Shown piece by piece: positions 35,650 through 43,987 of a DNA stretch of 64,000 bases; position 1 is the first letter of the stretch, and every line of letters begins with the position of its first letter. The stretch lies in contig JACKAJ010000015.1 in assembly GCA_020635135.1 (NCBI GenBank), positions 868,001 through 932,000 of the forward strand, given 5' to 3'. The stretch comes from Halobacteriovoraceae bacterium. GTDB taxonomy: Bacteria > Bdellovibrionota > Bacteriovoracia > Bacteriovoracales > Bacteriovoracaceae. Below the pieces are notes generated by a model. It was not told where the DNA came from. It made no database searches and saw only the letters and a program-made list of their open reading frames with translations. The position numbers and the translations under genes are program-made.

Positions 35650-36663
35650 ATGAATTACAGTGAAGTCCAGCACAAAATTAGCCAAGAAGAAAAAACATGG
35701 CTAATTACTGGTGTTGCCGGATTTATTGGTTCAAATCTTGCTGAAGCGCTTATCTCTTTGGGCCAAAAAGTTATTGGATTCGACAACCTCTCCACAGGTT
35801 TGCGCAAAAATATTCAAGAACTTCAAGAATTGGGAAAAAATAAATTTGTTTTTCTCGAAGGAGATCTCGCAAATTTTGAAGACGTCTTTAAAGCGACAGA
35901 AGGAGTTGACTACATCCTCCACCAAGGCGCTCTCGGTTCAGTGCCTCGCTCTCTCAAGGAACCTTTAAGATACGAAGAAGCCAATATCAGAGGCACTAAC
36001 AATCTTCTAGAGGCCATGCGTCTCCAGAATATCAAAAGAATTGTTTTTGCTTCGAGCAGCAGTGTTTATGGTGACAACCAGGAACTCCCTAAAATTGAAA
36101 ATCAAGTTGGCGACCCTTTGTCTCCTTATGCATTAAGTAAAAAAATCAACGAGCAGATGGCCGAAGTCTACGCAAAGTGTTATGGGATTGAATACATTGG
36201 TCTGCGCTACTTTAATGTCTTTGGAAAGAGACAAGACCCCGACTCAACCTATGCTGCTGTTATTCCTAGATGGATCAAAGCTATGCTGCACTCTGAACCT
36301 CTAGCCATTTTTGGTGATGGAGAAACCAGCCGAGATTTTTGTTACATTGAAAATGTTATCCAGATGAACTTGCTCGCCTCCTGCACCCAAAACGAAAAAG
36401 CTCTCAATCAAATCTTTAACTGTGCTTTTTCTCAAAAGACGAGCCTCAACGAACTCTACCAACTCATCAAGACAAATTTACTTGAAATTGACCCTTCACT
36501 GGAGATAAATGCTCCCGAGTACAAAGACTTTAGGCCAGGGGACATTAGGCATTCACTCGCTTCTTTGGACAAAGCTAAGAGGCTTCTCGATTATCACCCA
36601 GAATTTTCTCTCGCAGAAGGTTTAAAAAAAGCACTTCCCTGGTATTATAAAAATCTCAAGTAA
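35650..36663 (+). CDS. wbpP: UDP-N-acetylglucosaminuronate C4-epimerase (WbpP/TviC type)
   Basis: 337 residues, extended SDR. 'WLITGVAGFIGSNLAEAL' (about 19-36) is the NAD-binding site, 'GVDYILHQGALGSVPRSLKEP' and 'FASSSSVYGDNQELPKIE' supply the Ser, and 'PLSPYALSKKINEQMA' the Y-x3-K. The order, the LITGVAGFIGSN start preceded by about 18 residues, and 'GDGETSRDFCYIENV' match WbpP/TviC closely. WbpP interconverts UDP-GlcNAc/GalNAc and their uronic acids. With the TviB/WbpO-like dehydrogenase at 57048-58301 it would yield UDP-GalNAcA. It has its own promoter and is followed by an acyltransferase. Confidence 0.88.
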   Translation: MNYSEVQHKISQEEKTWLITGVAGFIGSNLAEALISLGQKVIGFDNLSTGLRKNIQELQELGKNKFVFLEGDLANFEDVFKATEGVDYILHQGALGSVPRSLKEPLRYEEANIRGTNNLLEAMRLQNIKRIVFASSSSVYGDNQELPKIENQVGDPLSPYALSKKINEQMAEVYAKCYGIEYIGLRYFNVFGKRQDPDSTYAAVIPRWIKAMLHSEPLAIFGDGETSRDFCYIENVIQMNLLASCTQNEKALNQIFNCAFSQKTSLNELYQLIKTNLLEIDPSLEINAPEYKDFRPGDIRHSLASLDKAKRLLDYHPEFSLAEGLKKALPWYYKNLK

Positions 36664-36681
36664 TTAAAATGAGGAAAGACC

Positions 36682-38688
36682 TTGAAGTATAGACCCGATA
36701 TCGATGGGCTCAGGGCCATCGCAGTATTGAGTGTTGTTTTTTATCATCTCGACTATCACCTTTTTTCAGGTGGGTATGTTGGAGTCGATGTCTTTTTTGT
36801 TATATCAGGTTATTTAATTTGCTCCATCATTCTCAAGCGGCTCGAGCAAAATAAATTCACCATACGCGATTTTTATATCAGAAGAATAAAAAGGATTTTT
36901 CCCGCATTATTTTTCGTATTAACCGTCACTTCAGTTCTCTCGACTGTTGTGCTGGCTCCCCAACCTTACTTAAAACAATTCGCCCAAAGTCTTATCTCTA
37001 CTGTTTTATTTGGTTCAAATATTTTATTTTGGAAACAGTCCGGTTATTTCGATACCCAGACAGAACTGAAACCTTTACTTCATACTTGGTCACTGGGAGT
37101 TGAAGAACAGTATTATATATTCTTTCCTCTCCTTCTCATGTTTCTCTTTAAATATCGAAGACAAAGTATCAAATTCATTCTTTTGCTCACGTTCGTTGTC
37201 TCTTTTGTTCTCAATATTATGATGACGACCAAAAGCCCTACCACCGCCTTTTATCTCCTTCCCTTTAGGGCGTGGGAAATTATGCTAGGGGCATTTGTTA
37301 GCGTCGGGCTCTATCCCCAATTAAAAAAACCTCTCTTCAATAATCTCCTCTCATTGTCAGGACTGAGCCTTATTGCTTCAAGTGTTGTCCTTTACACAGA
37401 GCAAACACTTTTTCCTGGTTTTTATGCTCTCGCTCCTACTGTTGGGACTTATTTTATTATTTCTTCGGGAATGGATAAAAATAATCTCTCTCTTGTTAAC
37501 AAGTTTTTGCAGTGGAAACCTTTTGTTGTTATTGGCCTTCTCTCTTATTCACTTTATCTTTGGCACTGGCCATTTATTGCTTTCAAAAAATACTTAAGCT
37601 TTATCCCCTTTTCTCAGTCCACGGCTCAGATTGTTGTGATTGCTCTCTTTACATTTTTTACAGTTATTTCTTATCACTTTGTCGAAAAACCTTTTCGCCA
37701 AAATTTATCCAAGCAGACCATAAAATATCTCGTATCTGGTTCATTGGCTTTTTCCTTATCTTTTTTATGTGTTGGCTTCTATCTCAACTCTATCGATGGA
37801 GAAATTTGGAAAAAATTTAGCCTCAGTTCTAATGAAGGGTATATCGAAATTCCCAAACCCGACGAATATCTCCCTGGTTACGACGTCAAAGTAGAAGATA
37901 TTAAAGAAGACCCGAAGTTCTTACTCGGAGACGTCACCACATCTCCTCAATCTATTGTTATTGGAGATTCACACGCTCAGGCACTTGCTATGGGAATGGA
38001 CAAGGTCGCCAAAAAACTCTCAAAGAGCTTTTACTTTTTCTCAGATGGCGGGCTCATTCCACTGTTAAATATTCGCCAAGAACGTCCCAATAAAAGACAT
38101 CACATCGACTTCAACAAGGCTCTTTATAACATTATCTCTAAAGATGCTTCTCTTAAGAATGTCATTCTCATTGCTCGCTGGATGGCCTATTACGATCCCT
38201 TGAGCACCAAGGATCATTGGCAATATCTGTTGTATCGCGAGGGAGAAAAAGATCTAAGCTATCCTAAAAATAAAATTATTTTAAAAGAGCAAATGGAAAA
38301 AACTCTCAAATATCTTCAAGGCCTTAACAAAAACGTCTTTATTTTTGTCGATATGCCCACCCACAACCCAGCGATTGTTCAAATGGTGGATTTTAACAAT
38401 CGTTTCAGCCAATTCACCGATGCCAGTCCCAATCTCTTGGCGGAACTTTATCACCTCGATGTGGAATCTCAGCAAGAACTTGTGGAGCCTTTTGTTGAAC
38501 TACTAAAAGAATTTCAAAAAAAATACCCCTTTAAAATTATTCATTATGATCGAGCCCTCATTGAAAATGGACGCTACATCTATTTTCGAGAGGGAAAGCT
38601 GATGTACAAAGATGACGATCATCTCAATGACTTTGGTTCCACTTATCTCGCCAATAAAAATATTGATCTCATTAAAGATTTTCTATAA
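36682..38688 (+). CDS. Acyltransferase-3 / SGNH fusion (OafA-type polysaccharide O-acyltransferase)
   Basis: 668 residues. 'YRPDIDGLRAIAVLSVVFYH' opens the ten-helix acyltransferase domain. The SGNH domain has 'IVIGDSHAQALAMGM' and, near the end, 'DDDHLNDFGS' with the D-x-x-H dyad. The start is TTG 36682, with GAGGAAAG just upstream; the nearby ATG 36669 is out of frame. The protein parallels 31174-33177 over its length but the SGNH part is much diverged, suggesting a different acyl position. It converges on the GT2 gene with two bases between stops. Confidence 0.9.
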   Translation: MKYRPDIDGLRAIAVLSVVFYHLDYHLFSGGYVGVDVFFVISGYLICSIILKRLEQNKFTIRDFYIRRIKRIFPALFFVLTVTSVLSTVVLAPQPYLKQFAQSLISTVLFGSNILFWKQSGYFDTQTELKPLLHTWSLGVEEQYYIFFPLLLMFLFKYRRQSIKFILLLTFVVSFVLNIMMTTKSPTTAFYLLPFRAWEIMLGAFVSVGLYPQLKKPLFNNLLSLSGLSLIASSVVLYTEQTLFPGFYALAPTVGTYFIISSGMDKNNLSLVNKFLQWKPFVVIGLLSYSLYLWHWPFIAFKKYLSFIPFSQSTAQIVVIALFTFFTVISYHFVEKPFRQNLSKQTIKYLVSGSLAFSLSFLCVGFYLNSIDGEIWKKFSLSSNEGYIEIPKPDEYLPGYDVKVEDIKEDPKFLLGDVTTSPQSIVIGDSHAQALAMGMDKVAKKLSKSFYFFSDGGLIPLLNIRQERPNKRHHIDFNKALYNIISKDASLKNVILIARWMAYYDPLSTKDHWQYLLYREGEKDLSYPKNKIILKEQMEKTLKYLQGLNKNVFIFVDMPTHNPAIVQMVDFNNRFSQFTDASPNLLAELYHLDVESQQELVEPFVELLKEFQKKYPFKIIHYDRALIENGRYIYFREGKLMYKDDDHLNDFGSTYLANKNIDLIKDFL

Positions 38689-38690
38689 GA

Positions 38691-39788
38691 CTATTTTCGA
38701 TAGAGTCTCATGTTGTCTTGAATATCCATCCACATCGCAAAAAGAAGTGATTGAAATCCAATAATAAAGAAGAACGAAAAGGCCATGACTGTGGCATCGA
38801 GAATTACTTCGCTCAAATACATTTTTTTAACGACTTTGATTCCGTACCAAAACGACAGCGAACCTAAAATAAATGAAAAATTATAAAGAAGAAATAGAGG
38901 GTGAAAGTCCCTAAAGAAATATTTAATCCAAAGTCTTTGAAAGAAAAGTTTAAAAAGAAGCCAAGAAATTTTAGGAATAACTCGTCCCACTTTCATTTTA
39001 GATTGTTCACCAACGCGATAAACAGGCTTAATCTCAACTTCTTTCACTGTACAAAAAGCAATATTGAGTTTTACAAGCATGTCGTTCGGCATTCCATAGC
39101 GTTTATAAATTTTGTGAATGCGAATTGATCTTAAGGCCTTATAAGAAATCGCTGTGTAACCTGTTTGCGTATCAGAGACACTCCAATAGCCCGAAGCAAT
39201 TTTAGTCAAGATGGAGAGAACTGAGTTTCCAAAATAACGGATTTTCGGAATAACCAGCCAAGCACTTCGATGAATCAAGCGATTGCCTTTAACGTAATCA
39301 ACTTCTCCATTGATAATTGGCATGCAAATCGATTCCAATTCATTGGGATCCATTTGCCCATCACCCGCCATTACGGCCGTGCAATCAATTTTATGGTCTC
39401 GGCACCATTTGTATCCCGAGGCAATCGCTGCTCCTACTCCGCCATTTTTAAGATGATTAATGATAATGATACGATCATCTTCTGGTGTTTTATTGATAAT
39501 TTCTTGGGGAGTGAAAAGGCTGTCTTCTTTATCTTCAATCTTTTGAAGAATAACTTCCGCTTCATTATAGCGAGAGCGGACAATTTTCTTTTTCTTTTTC
39601 TTTAAAACAACTTGGCTAACACTTTTCTCGGCCACTTCTTCAAGTGTTTTCTTAGTGTTGTCAGTCGAGCAATCATTAATAATCACAATTCGATCAACAA
39701 AATCAGGCATTGTCTCAATGACATTGAGAATTTGAGTCTCTTCGTTGTACACAGGAACAACAACGGCCACTTTTTTGTCGTTTAGCAT
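38691..39788 (-). CDS. Glycosyltransferase family 2, polyprenyl-phosphate-glycosyltransferase-like, with an internal charged insert
   Basis: 365 residues. GT-A start 'VAVVVPVYNEETQILNVIET', 'IINDCSTDNT', and later 'AVMAGDGQMDPNEL' with the DxD-like acidic site; two C-terminal transmembrane helices (about 298-320 and 335-355). This layout fits DPM1/GtrB-like enzymes that charge undecaprenyl phosphate. Between the first acidic motif and 'HLKNGGVGAAIASGY' there is an extra lysine- and glutamate-rich stretch of about 44 residues not usual for the family; it begins with six lysines encoded by a hexanucleotide repeat. It could supply donor for the GT-C proteins. Single-gene minus unit. Confidence 0.8.
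   Translation of the reverse strand: MLNDKKVAVVVPVYNEETQILNVIETMPDFVDRIVIINDCSTDNTKKTLEEVAEKSVSQVVLKKKKKKIVRSRYNEAEVILQKIEDKEDSLFTPQEIINKTPEDDRIIIINHLKNGGVGAAIASGYKWCRDHKIDCTAVMAGDGQMDPNELESICMPIINGEVDYVKGNRLIHRSAWLVIPKIRYFGNSVLSILTKIASGYWSVSDTQTGYTAISYKALRSIRIHKIYKRYGMPNDMLVKLNIAFCTVKEVEIKPVYRVGEQSKMKVGRVIPKISWLLFKLFFQRLWIKYFFRDFHPLFLLYNFSFILGSLSFWYGIKVVKKMYLSEVILDATVMAFSFFFIIGFQSLLFAMWMDIQDNMRLYRK
39585..39602 (-). repeat. Short tandem repeat (AAGAAA x3) inside the GT2 gene
   Basis: Three perfect copies of AAGAAA on the coding strand encode six consecutive lysines at the start of the unusual insert. Unit length is a multiple of three, so copy-number change would alter lysine count without a frameshift. 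Confidence 0.7.
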
Positions 39789-39797
39789 TAATCCTCT

Positions 39798-39825
39798 TTG
39801 ACATTCCTAAGCTTAGATAGATAAT
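39798..39825 (+). promoter_or_regulatory. Sigma-70-type promoter for the 2-epimerase gene
   Basis: TTGACA (39798-39803), 16-bp spacer, GATAAT (39820-39825). Predicted start near 39832 with a leader of about 25 nt. It has the same box sequences as the promoter at 13139-13167. Only a weak ribosome site (GGAAA) precedes ATG 39857. Confidence 0.6.
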
Positions 39826-39856
39826 CTAACAAAATTAATTGGAAACATAAATATAT

Positions 39857-40942
39857 ATGAGCTCCACCAAAATTCTCACTATTATTGGCGCTAGGCCTCA
39901 GTTCGTAAAAGCAGCGGTTGTTTCGCGTGCAGTCAACGAATCAAAATCCTCTCAACTCCAAGAAATTATCGTTCACACCGGTCAACACTACGACAGCAAT
40001 ATGTCTGATATTTTCTTTGAAGAAATGGACATCCCAAAGCCCCACTATCACTTAGGTATTGGTGGTAGCTCGCACGGTAAAATGACCGGTGCTATGATCT
40101 CTAAAATTGAAGAAGTTCTCTTCAAAGAAAAACCCGATATTCTCAACATCTACGGTGACACCAACTCAACGCTTGCCGGGGCCATCGCTGCTTCTAAGCT
40201 CCATATTCCTATCTCACACGTAGAAGCAGGTTTGCGTTCGTTCAACCTCAAGATGCCCGAAGAAATCAATAGAATCCTCGCTGACCGCATTTCCACCTGG
40301 CTTTTTTGCCCAACTCAAACTGCAGTCGACAACCTCAACAAGGAAGGATTTGAAAATTATCCGTGCCACATCCACAATGTTGGCGATGTGATGTACGACG
40401 CCGCTCTTTATTATAAAGCCCAATCCAAAATTTCTCCTGAATTGCAAACGAAATTAGATTCTCTTGGAGACTTCTATCTCTGCACCATTCACCGCGGAGA
40501 AAATACTGACGATCCTCAAAAGCTTTCAGATATCTTCAAAACACTGGATGATCTCGCTTCCCAGAAAAATATCGTGCTCCCCTTGCACCCGCGAACCAAG
40601 AAGTGTCTCAAGGAAAACAATATCACATTAAAAAATATCACACTCATTGATCCAGTGGGATACTTTGATATGATTGCCCTTCTCGATCGCTGCTCAGGTG
40701 TTATTACAGATTCTGGGGGACTTCAGAAGGAAGCTTACTTTTTTGGAAAGCCTTGTCTCACTTTAAGAGAAGAAACGGAATGGGTAGAACTAATCACTGC
40801 CAAAGTGAACGTTCTCTGTGGATCCAATCCTGAAAAAATTAGAAAAGAATTTGCTGAGTTTTTAGCGAAACCCATCGACTGCTCACAATCTCTCTATGGC
40901 GATGGTCACGCCGGAGAGAAAATCATCAGCTATTGGTCATAA
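39857..40942 (+). CDS. wecB: Non-hydrolysing UDP-N-acetylglucosamine (or diacetamido-glucuronate) 2-epimerase, WecB/WbpI family
   Basis: 361 residues. 'ILTIIGARPQFVKAAVVSRA' is the hallmark N-terminus of the non-hydrolysing branch. 'VHTGQHYDSNMSDIFFEEM', 'VEAGLRSFNLKMPEEINRI' and 'GVITDSGGLQKEAYFFGKPC' are conserved substrate-binding blocks. WecB makes UDP-ManNAc; WbpI acts on UDP-GlcNAc(3NAc)A. Since WbpE-, WbpD- and dehydrogenase-like genes lie at 55-58 kb, the WbpI role is plausible, and I give wecB only as family label. Monocistronic on the plus strand with a good promoter, converging on the lipoprotein gene. Confidence 0.85.
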   Translation: MSSTKILTIIGARPQFVKAAVVSRAVNESKSSQLQEIIVHTGQHYDSNMSDIFFEEMDIPKPHYHLGIGGSSHGKMTGAMISKIEEVLFKEKPDILNIYGDTNSTLAGAIAASKLHIPISHVEAGLRSFNLKMPEEINRILADRISTWLFCPTQTAVDNLNKEGFENYPCHIHNVGDVMYDAALYYKAQSKISPELQTKLDSLGDFYLCTIHRGENTDDPQKLSDIFKTLDDLASQKNIVLPLHPRTKKCLKENNITLKNITLIDPVGYFDMIALLDRCSGVITDSGGLQKEAYFFGKPCLTLREETEWVELITAKVNVLCGSNPEKIRKEFAEFLAKPIDCSQSLYGDGHAGEKIISYWS

Positions 40943-40944
40943 AA

Positions 40945-41517
40945 TTAATTATTTTTTTTAGCCCAGCAAGGTAGATAGAGGTCTACCAAACTTCCTTCTG
41001 CGTTCAGAGTGACGTAACCAGGACTTTCGCAATTAGGTATTACACCCGTTTCTAAGTACTCTTGATATAACTCTTCTCCACAAATAAAGACAGTATCCTC
41101 AAGATGATCTGCGATAGTTGTAGGGTTATACTTACCAATTTCTCCATGAGCCCATTTATATTCACAGTCATATTGTGCTTCTCTGTCAGTATTATGGGGA
41201 CTAAAGCGATAAAATCCTTCAACAGGATCAAAATTAAAATAAATTGAATCTATTTTAATAGCCACATCAGCCCTAATAAAACACCACATTGCTCCAGCAT
41301 TACCGTTAGTATAAAGTGGATTTCGAGCCACTAAGTACTTTTCACTTTCCTGACAAGTATCAACTAAAGAATTGGGAACTGGATGTTTATAGTCATAAAC
41401 ATTTTTCAAGGGGTCTATCTCTGAATCTTGAACATTTTCTTTGTTCCCACCTTTACCTGTATCAGAACAACTCGTTAAGATTCCAATAAATAAAAAAATC
41501 AAAAATAAAAATTTCAC
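40945..41517 (-). CDS. Hypothetical cysteine-rich lipoprotein
   Basis: 190 residues. The signal peptide (about 1-16, 'MKFLFLIFLFIGILTSC') ends in an LTSC lipobox, so Cys17 should be lipidated. The following 'SDTGKGGNK' linker lacks the Asp+2 inner-membrane retention signal of enterobacteria. Six further cysteines in the mature part may form three disulfides. I do not recognise a domain. It is the last gene of the long minus operon, 13 bp after the sugar-transferase gene, an unusual neighbour for glycan enzymes. A role in glycan assembly is not shown; it may be a hitchhiker. Confidence 0.75.
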   Translation of the reverse strand: MKFLFLIFLFIGILTSCSDTGKGGNKENVQDSEIDPLKNVYDYKHPVPNSLVDTCQESEKYLVARNPLYTNGNAGAMWCFIRADVAIKIDSIYFNFDPVEGFYRFSPHNTDREAQYDCEYKWAHGEIGKYNPTTIADHLEDTVFICGEELYQEYLETGVIPNCESPGYVTLNAEGSLVDLYLPCWAKKNN

Positions 41518-41530
41518 TTAAACTCCTAGT

Positions 41531-42262
41531 TTAAAGATTTCGGCTAGTCACCAATTCTGTCGCACCCGGTGGTGGTTGCGGAACAAGTTGTGTTTGCCTC
41601 TTCGCCACTTGCACCAGATCAGCCGGCGCTTTCAATTCTTCTAGCATCGCAGATACCGCATTGAGCGCTTTTTGACGATCAATGGCCAAAAGTACGGTGA
41701 GAAAAATAAGTTTAAGATCAATGAGAAAACTTCTGTTTTCAATATAAAAAATCCCAAGCCGGCTCTTCCAAGGGCGAATCAGTTGGTTAAAATCAATATC
41801 GGGGTCTTTACTATTCGCAAGAATGTCTCCTTCGTCAGCAAAAACGATGGATGAAAAATCGGTAATCCCAGGCTTCACTGTTAAAAGTTTTTTCTCAACA
41901 GCGGTATAGAGATCAGTTTCTCGGCGCACGTTGGGGCGCGGACCAACCAAGCTCATGTCTCCAACTAACACATTCCAAAGTTGTGAAAGCTCATCGAGTT
42001 TGAGTTTTCGAATCGTTCTCCCTACAGCTGTAATTCGCGAGTCATTACTGGATGTCGAGTCGACTTTATTTTTATCTGCGTTCATCACCATGGAACGCAA
42101 TTTAATCATTTTAAAATCTTTTTCATCTTTCCCTACTCTCAACGGGATGTAGAGTGGATTGCAGTAATCTTGTAACCACACTGCAATCATGGCAATAATC
42201 AAAACAGGCGAAAGAACAATCAGACCAATCAAAGCAGCCGTAAAGTCAAATAACCTTTTCAT
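41531..42262 (-). CDS. Initiating sugar-phosphate transferase (bacterial sugar transferase, PglC/WcaJ C-terminal type)
   Basis: 243 residues from ATG 42262. This start overlaps the transketolase stop (ATGA) and is preceded by AGGAAAGG; the longer frame from 42292 lies inside the neighbour. It begins MKRLFDF with one hydrophobic re-entrant helix (about 5-25). 'MIKLRSM', 'LDELSQLWNVLVGDMSLVGPRP' and 'VKPGITDFSSI' are the family's catalytic D-E and phosphate-binding motifs. It transfers a sugar-1-phosphate to undecaprenyl phosphate, beginning repeat-unit synthesis. It is the only initiating transferase I see in the window. The C-terminus has about 40 extra hydrophilic residues. Confidence 0.88.
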   Translation of the reverse strand: MKRLFDFTAALIGLIVLSPVLIIAMIAVWLQDYCNPLYIPLRVGKDEKDFKMIKLRSMVMNADKNKVDSTSSNDSRITAVGRTIRKLKLDELSQLWNVLVGDMSLVGPRPNVRRETDLYTAVEKKLLTVKPGITDFSSIVFADEGDILANSKDPDIDFNQLIRPWKSRLGIFYIENRSFLIDLKLIFLTVLLAIDRQKALNAVSAMLEELKAPADLVQVAKRQTQLVPQPPPGATELVTSRNL

Positions 42263-43176
42263 AACACCTTTCCTAAAAGCTCTAATGAGCATTTTGTAAT
42301 ATAATCAGCATCCATTTTGTAATGTTTTCGAAGATAAGTTTGGCTTCCGACCACAGAGGAAAATCCTTCTCGCAATCCAATGCGCTTAAAAAATCCGGGA
42401 ACGATACCATTTTCTAATAGATTTTCTGCAATATAACCGCCAAGTCCACCGCGAACAGTATTTTCTTCAACGGTGATCACGCCCTTGGTTTCACGAGCTG
42501 CTCGCTCAATCAATCCTGTATCGGGAGAATTGAGAGAATGAACAAGAATAATGCGCGCATTTAATCCTTTTTCTTTGAGCTTCTCACTGGCCGCAACACA
42601 TTCTTTGTAAATTCCTCCGGAGACAACAAAAGTGAGGTCATCACCTTCTGATACTTGCCGAGGTTTTCCAATCTCGATTTTCGCTTGGTCTTGAGGACCT
42701 GTGTCCTTATCGAGTCTCAAATATTTTGTTCCAGGGTTATTGGCCATGTATTCAGTAATTTGCTCTACTTCGTTGAAGTTGGAGGGGACAAAGACATCCA
42801 TTGGAAAAGAACGAAGAATACTTAAATCTTCAGTCGCATGGTGAGACATTCCCAATTGCCCATAACTAAAACCGCCACCAATCGAGACCACGTTGACACA
42901 AGCATTGTGATAGCAGGCATCGTTTCTGATTTGCTCTAAACAGCGCAAAGTCGAAAAGTTTCCAATGGAATAAATAAAAACTTTAAAACCTTCTAGCGCC
43001 ATTCCAGTTGCAAGGCCTGCCATGTTTTGTTCGGCAATTCCTGCATTGATAAATTTCTCAGGAAATTTTTCTCGGTATTTATCAAAGACTCCAAATCCCA
43101 AATCGCCCGTTATAAGAAGAACTTTGTCATCGGTTTCCACGAGCTCGCTCAATTTTTTAATAAAGTGATCTCTCAT
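42259..43176 (-). CDS. Transketolase-like protein, C-terminal subunit (pyrimidine + C-terminal domains)
   Basis: 305 residues. 'LLITGDLGFGVFDKYREKFP', 'NAGIAEQNMAGLATGMALEG' with the catalytic Glu that activates thiamine diphosphate, and a C-terminal 'VITVEENTVRGGLGGYIAENL' domain. With 43173-43982 it forms a split transketolase (4-nt overlap). Such two-subunit enzymes occur in secondary and glycan pathways and transfer a two-carbon unit or make branched or chain-extended sugars. Placement between an aminotransferase and the initiating sugar transferase argues for a dedicated sugar-modification role over the pentose-phosphate pathway. Confidence 0.85.
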   Translation of the reverse strand: MRDHFIKKLSELVETDDKVLLITGDLGFGVFDKYREKFPEKFINAGIAEQNMAGLATGMALEGFKVFIYSIGNFSTLRCLEQIRNDACYHNACVNVVSIGGGFSYGQLGMSHHATEDLSILRSFPMDVFVPSNFNEVEQITEYMANNPGTKYLRLDKDTGPQDQAKIEIGKPRQVSEGDDLTFVVSGGIYKECVAASEKLKEKGLNARIILVHSLNSPDTGLIERAARETKGVITVEENTVRGGLGGYIAENLLENGIVPGFFKRIGLREGFSSVVGSQTYLRKHYKMDADYITKCSLELLGKVL

Positions 43177-43982
43177 GAATTTTCCTCTAACTCTTTTAAA
43201 GCAGCACTGTATTCATCGCCTTGAGCATTTCGGTAGTGCCAAAGCACAGTGTTTTCCATAAAGCTCACGCCTTTACCTTTTATCGTATCGGCAATAATTA
43301 CAGTTGGTTTGGATTGCGCTTGAGCCTCTTTGAAAGTTTTCTCTAAAGCTTCAAAATTGTGGCCATCGACTCGCAAGACTTTCCAACCAAAGGCGACCCA
43401 CTTGTCTTCAAAGGGCTCCAAAGCAATCGTATCTGCGACTGATTCCAAACTTTGAATTTTATTGTAATCAACAATGGCAATGAGGTTATTGAGTTTGTGG
43501 TGGTTAGCAAACATCGCTGCTTCCCAGACGGCCCCTTCATCACACTCGCCATCCCCCATCAAGCAGTAAGTATAATTTTTTTTCCCAAGTTTTTTATTGG
43601 CCATGGCCATCCCTGTGGCAACGGAAAGACCATGCCCCAATGATCCCGTAGAGTATTCCACTCCCGGAACACCTTTGTGGGAAACATGACCACTAAAAAT
43701 CGATCCATCTTGATAGTGCTCCATCAATTTTTCTGGATCAAAAAAACCGTGTTCTGCTAGCGTAGCATAGATCGCGGCCCCTGCGTGCCCCTTGCTTAAG
43801 ATAAACTTATCGCGATTGGGGTCTTCTAAGTTTTTCGGATTGGCATTGATAATTTTGCTATAGAGAACTGTTAGAATATCCACGATAGAAAAGGCACTCC
43901 CAATGTGCGAGCTCTTTCCTGTCGTCGTCATGTTGAGCACGTGGATTCGAATTTTTTTTGCAAGATTCGCTAGATCACTCAT
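43173..43982 (-). CDS. Transketolase-like protein, N-terminal subunit (thiamine-diphosphate-binding)
   Basis: 269 residues. 'FILSKGHAGAAIYATLAEHG', 'GSLGHGLSVATGMAMANKKL' and the thiamine-diphosphate motif 'MGDGECDEGAVWEAAMFANH...NLIAIVDYNK' (GDG to N about 30 residues) at about 135-175. It supplies the cofactor-binding domain that pairs with 42259-43176. It overlaps that gene by 4 nt and follows the aminotransferase by 5 bp, so the three are almost certainly co-expressed at fixed stoichiometry. Confidence 0.87.
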   Translation of the reverse strand: MSDLANLAKKIRIHVLNMTTTGKSSHIGSAFSIVDILTVLYSKIINANPKNLEDPNRDKFILSKGHAGAAIYATLAEHGFFDPEKLMEHYQDGSIFSGHVSHKGVPGVEYSTGSLGHGLSVATGMAMANKKLGKKNYTYCLMGDGECDEGAVWEAAMFANHHKLNNLIAIVDYNKIQSLESVADTIALEPFEDKWVAFGWKVLRVDGHNFEALEKTFKEAQAQSKPTVIIADTIKGKGVSFMENTVLWHYRNAQGDEYSAALKELEENS

Positions 43983-43987
43983 CGGCT

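Noticed and set aside
1..35650. JUMPstart/ops (RfaH) element ahead of the glycan operons
   Set aside because: I looked in the intergenic regions at 13.1, 28.3 and 35.5 kb and saw no GGCGGTAGCGTG-like sequence.
40943..40962. Terminator suggested by a T8 run after the 2-epimerase stop
   Set aside because: No inverted repeat precedes the T-run, and the T-run is coding sequence of the opposing lipoprotein gene (lysine/asparagine-rich C-terminus).
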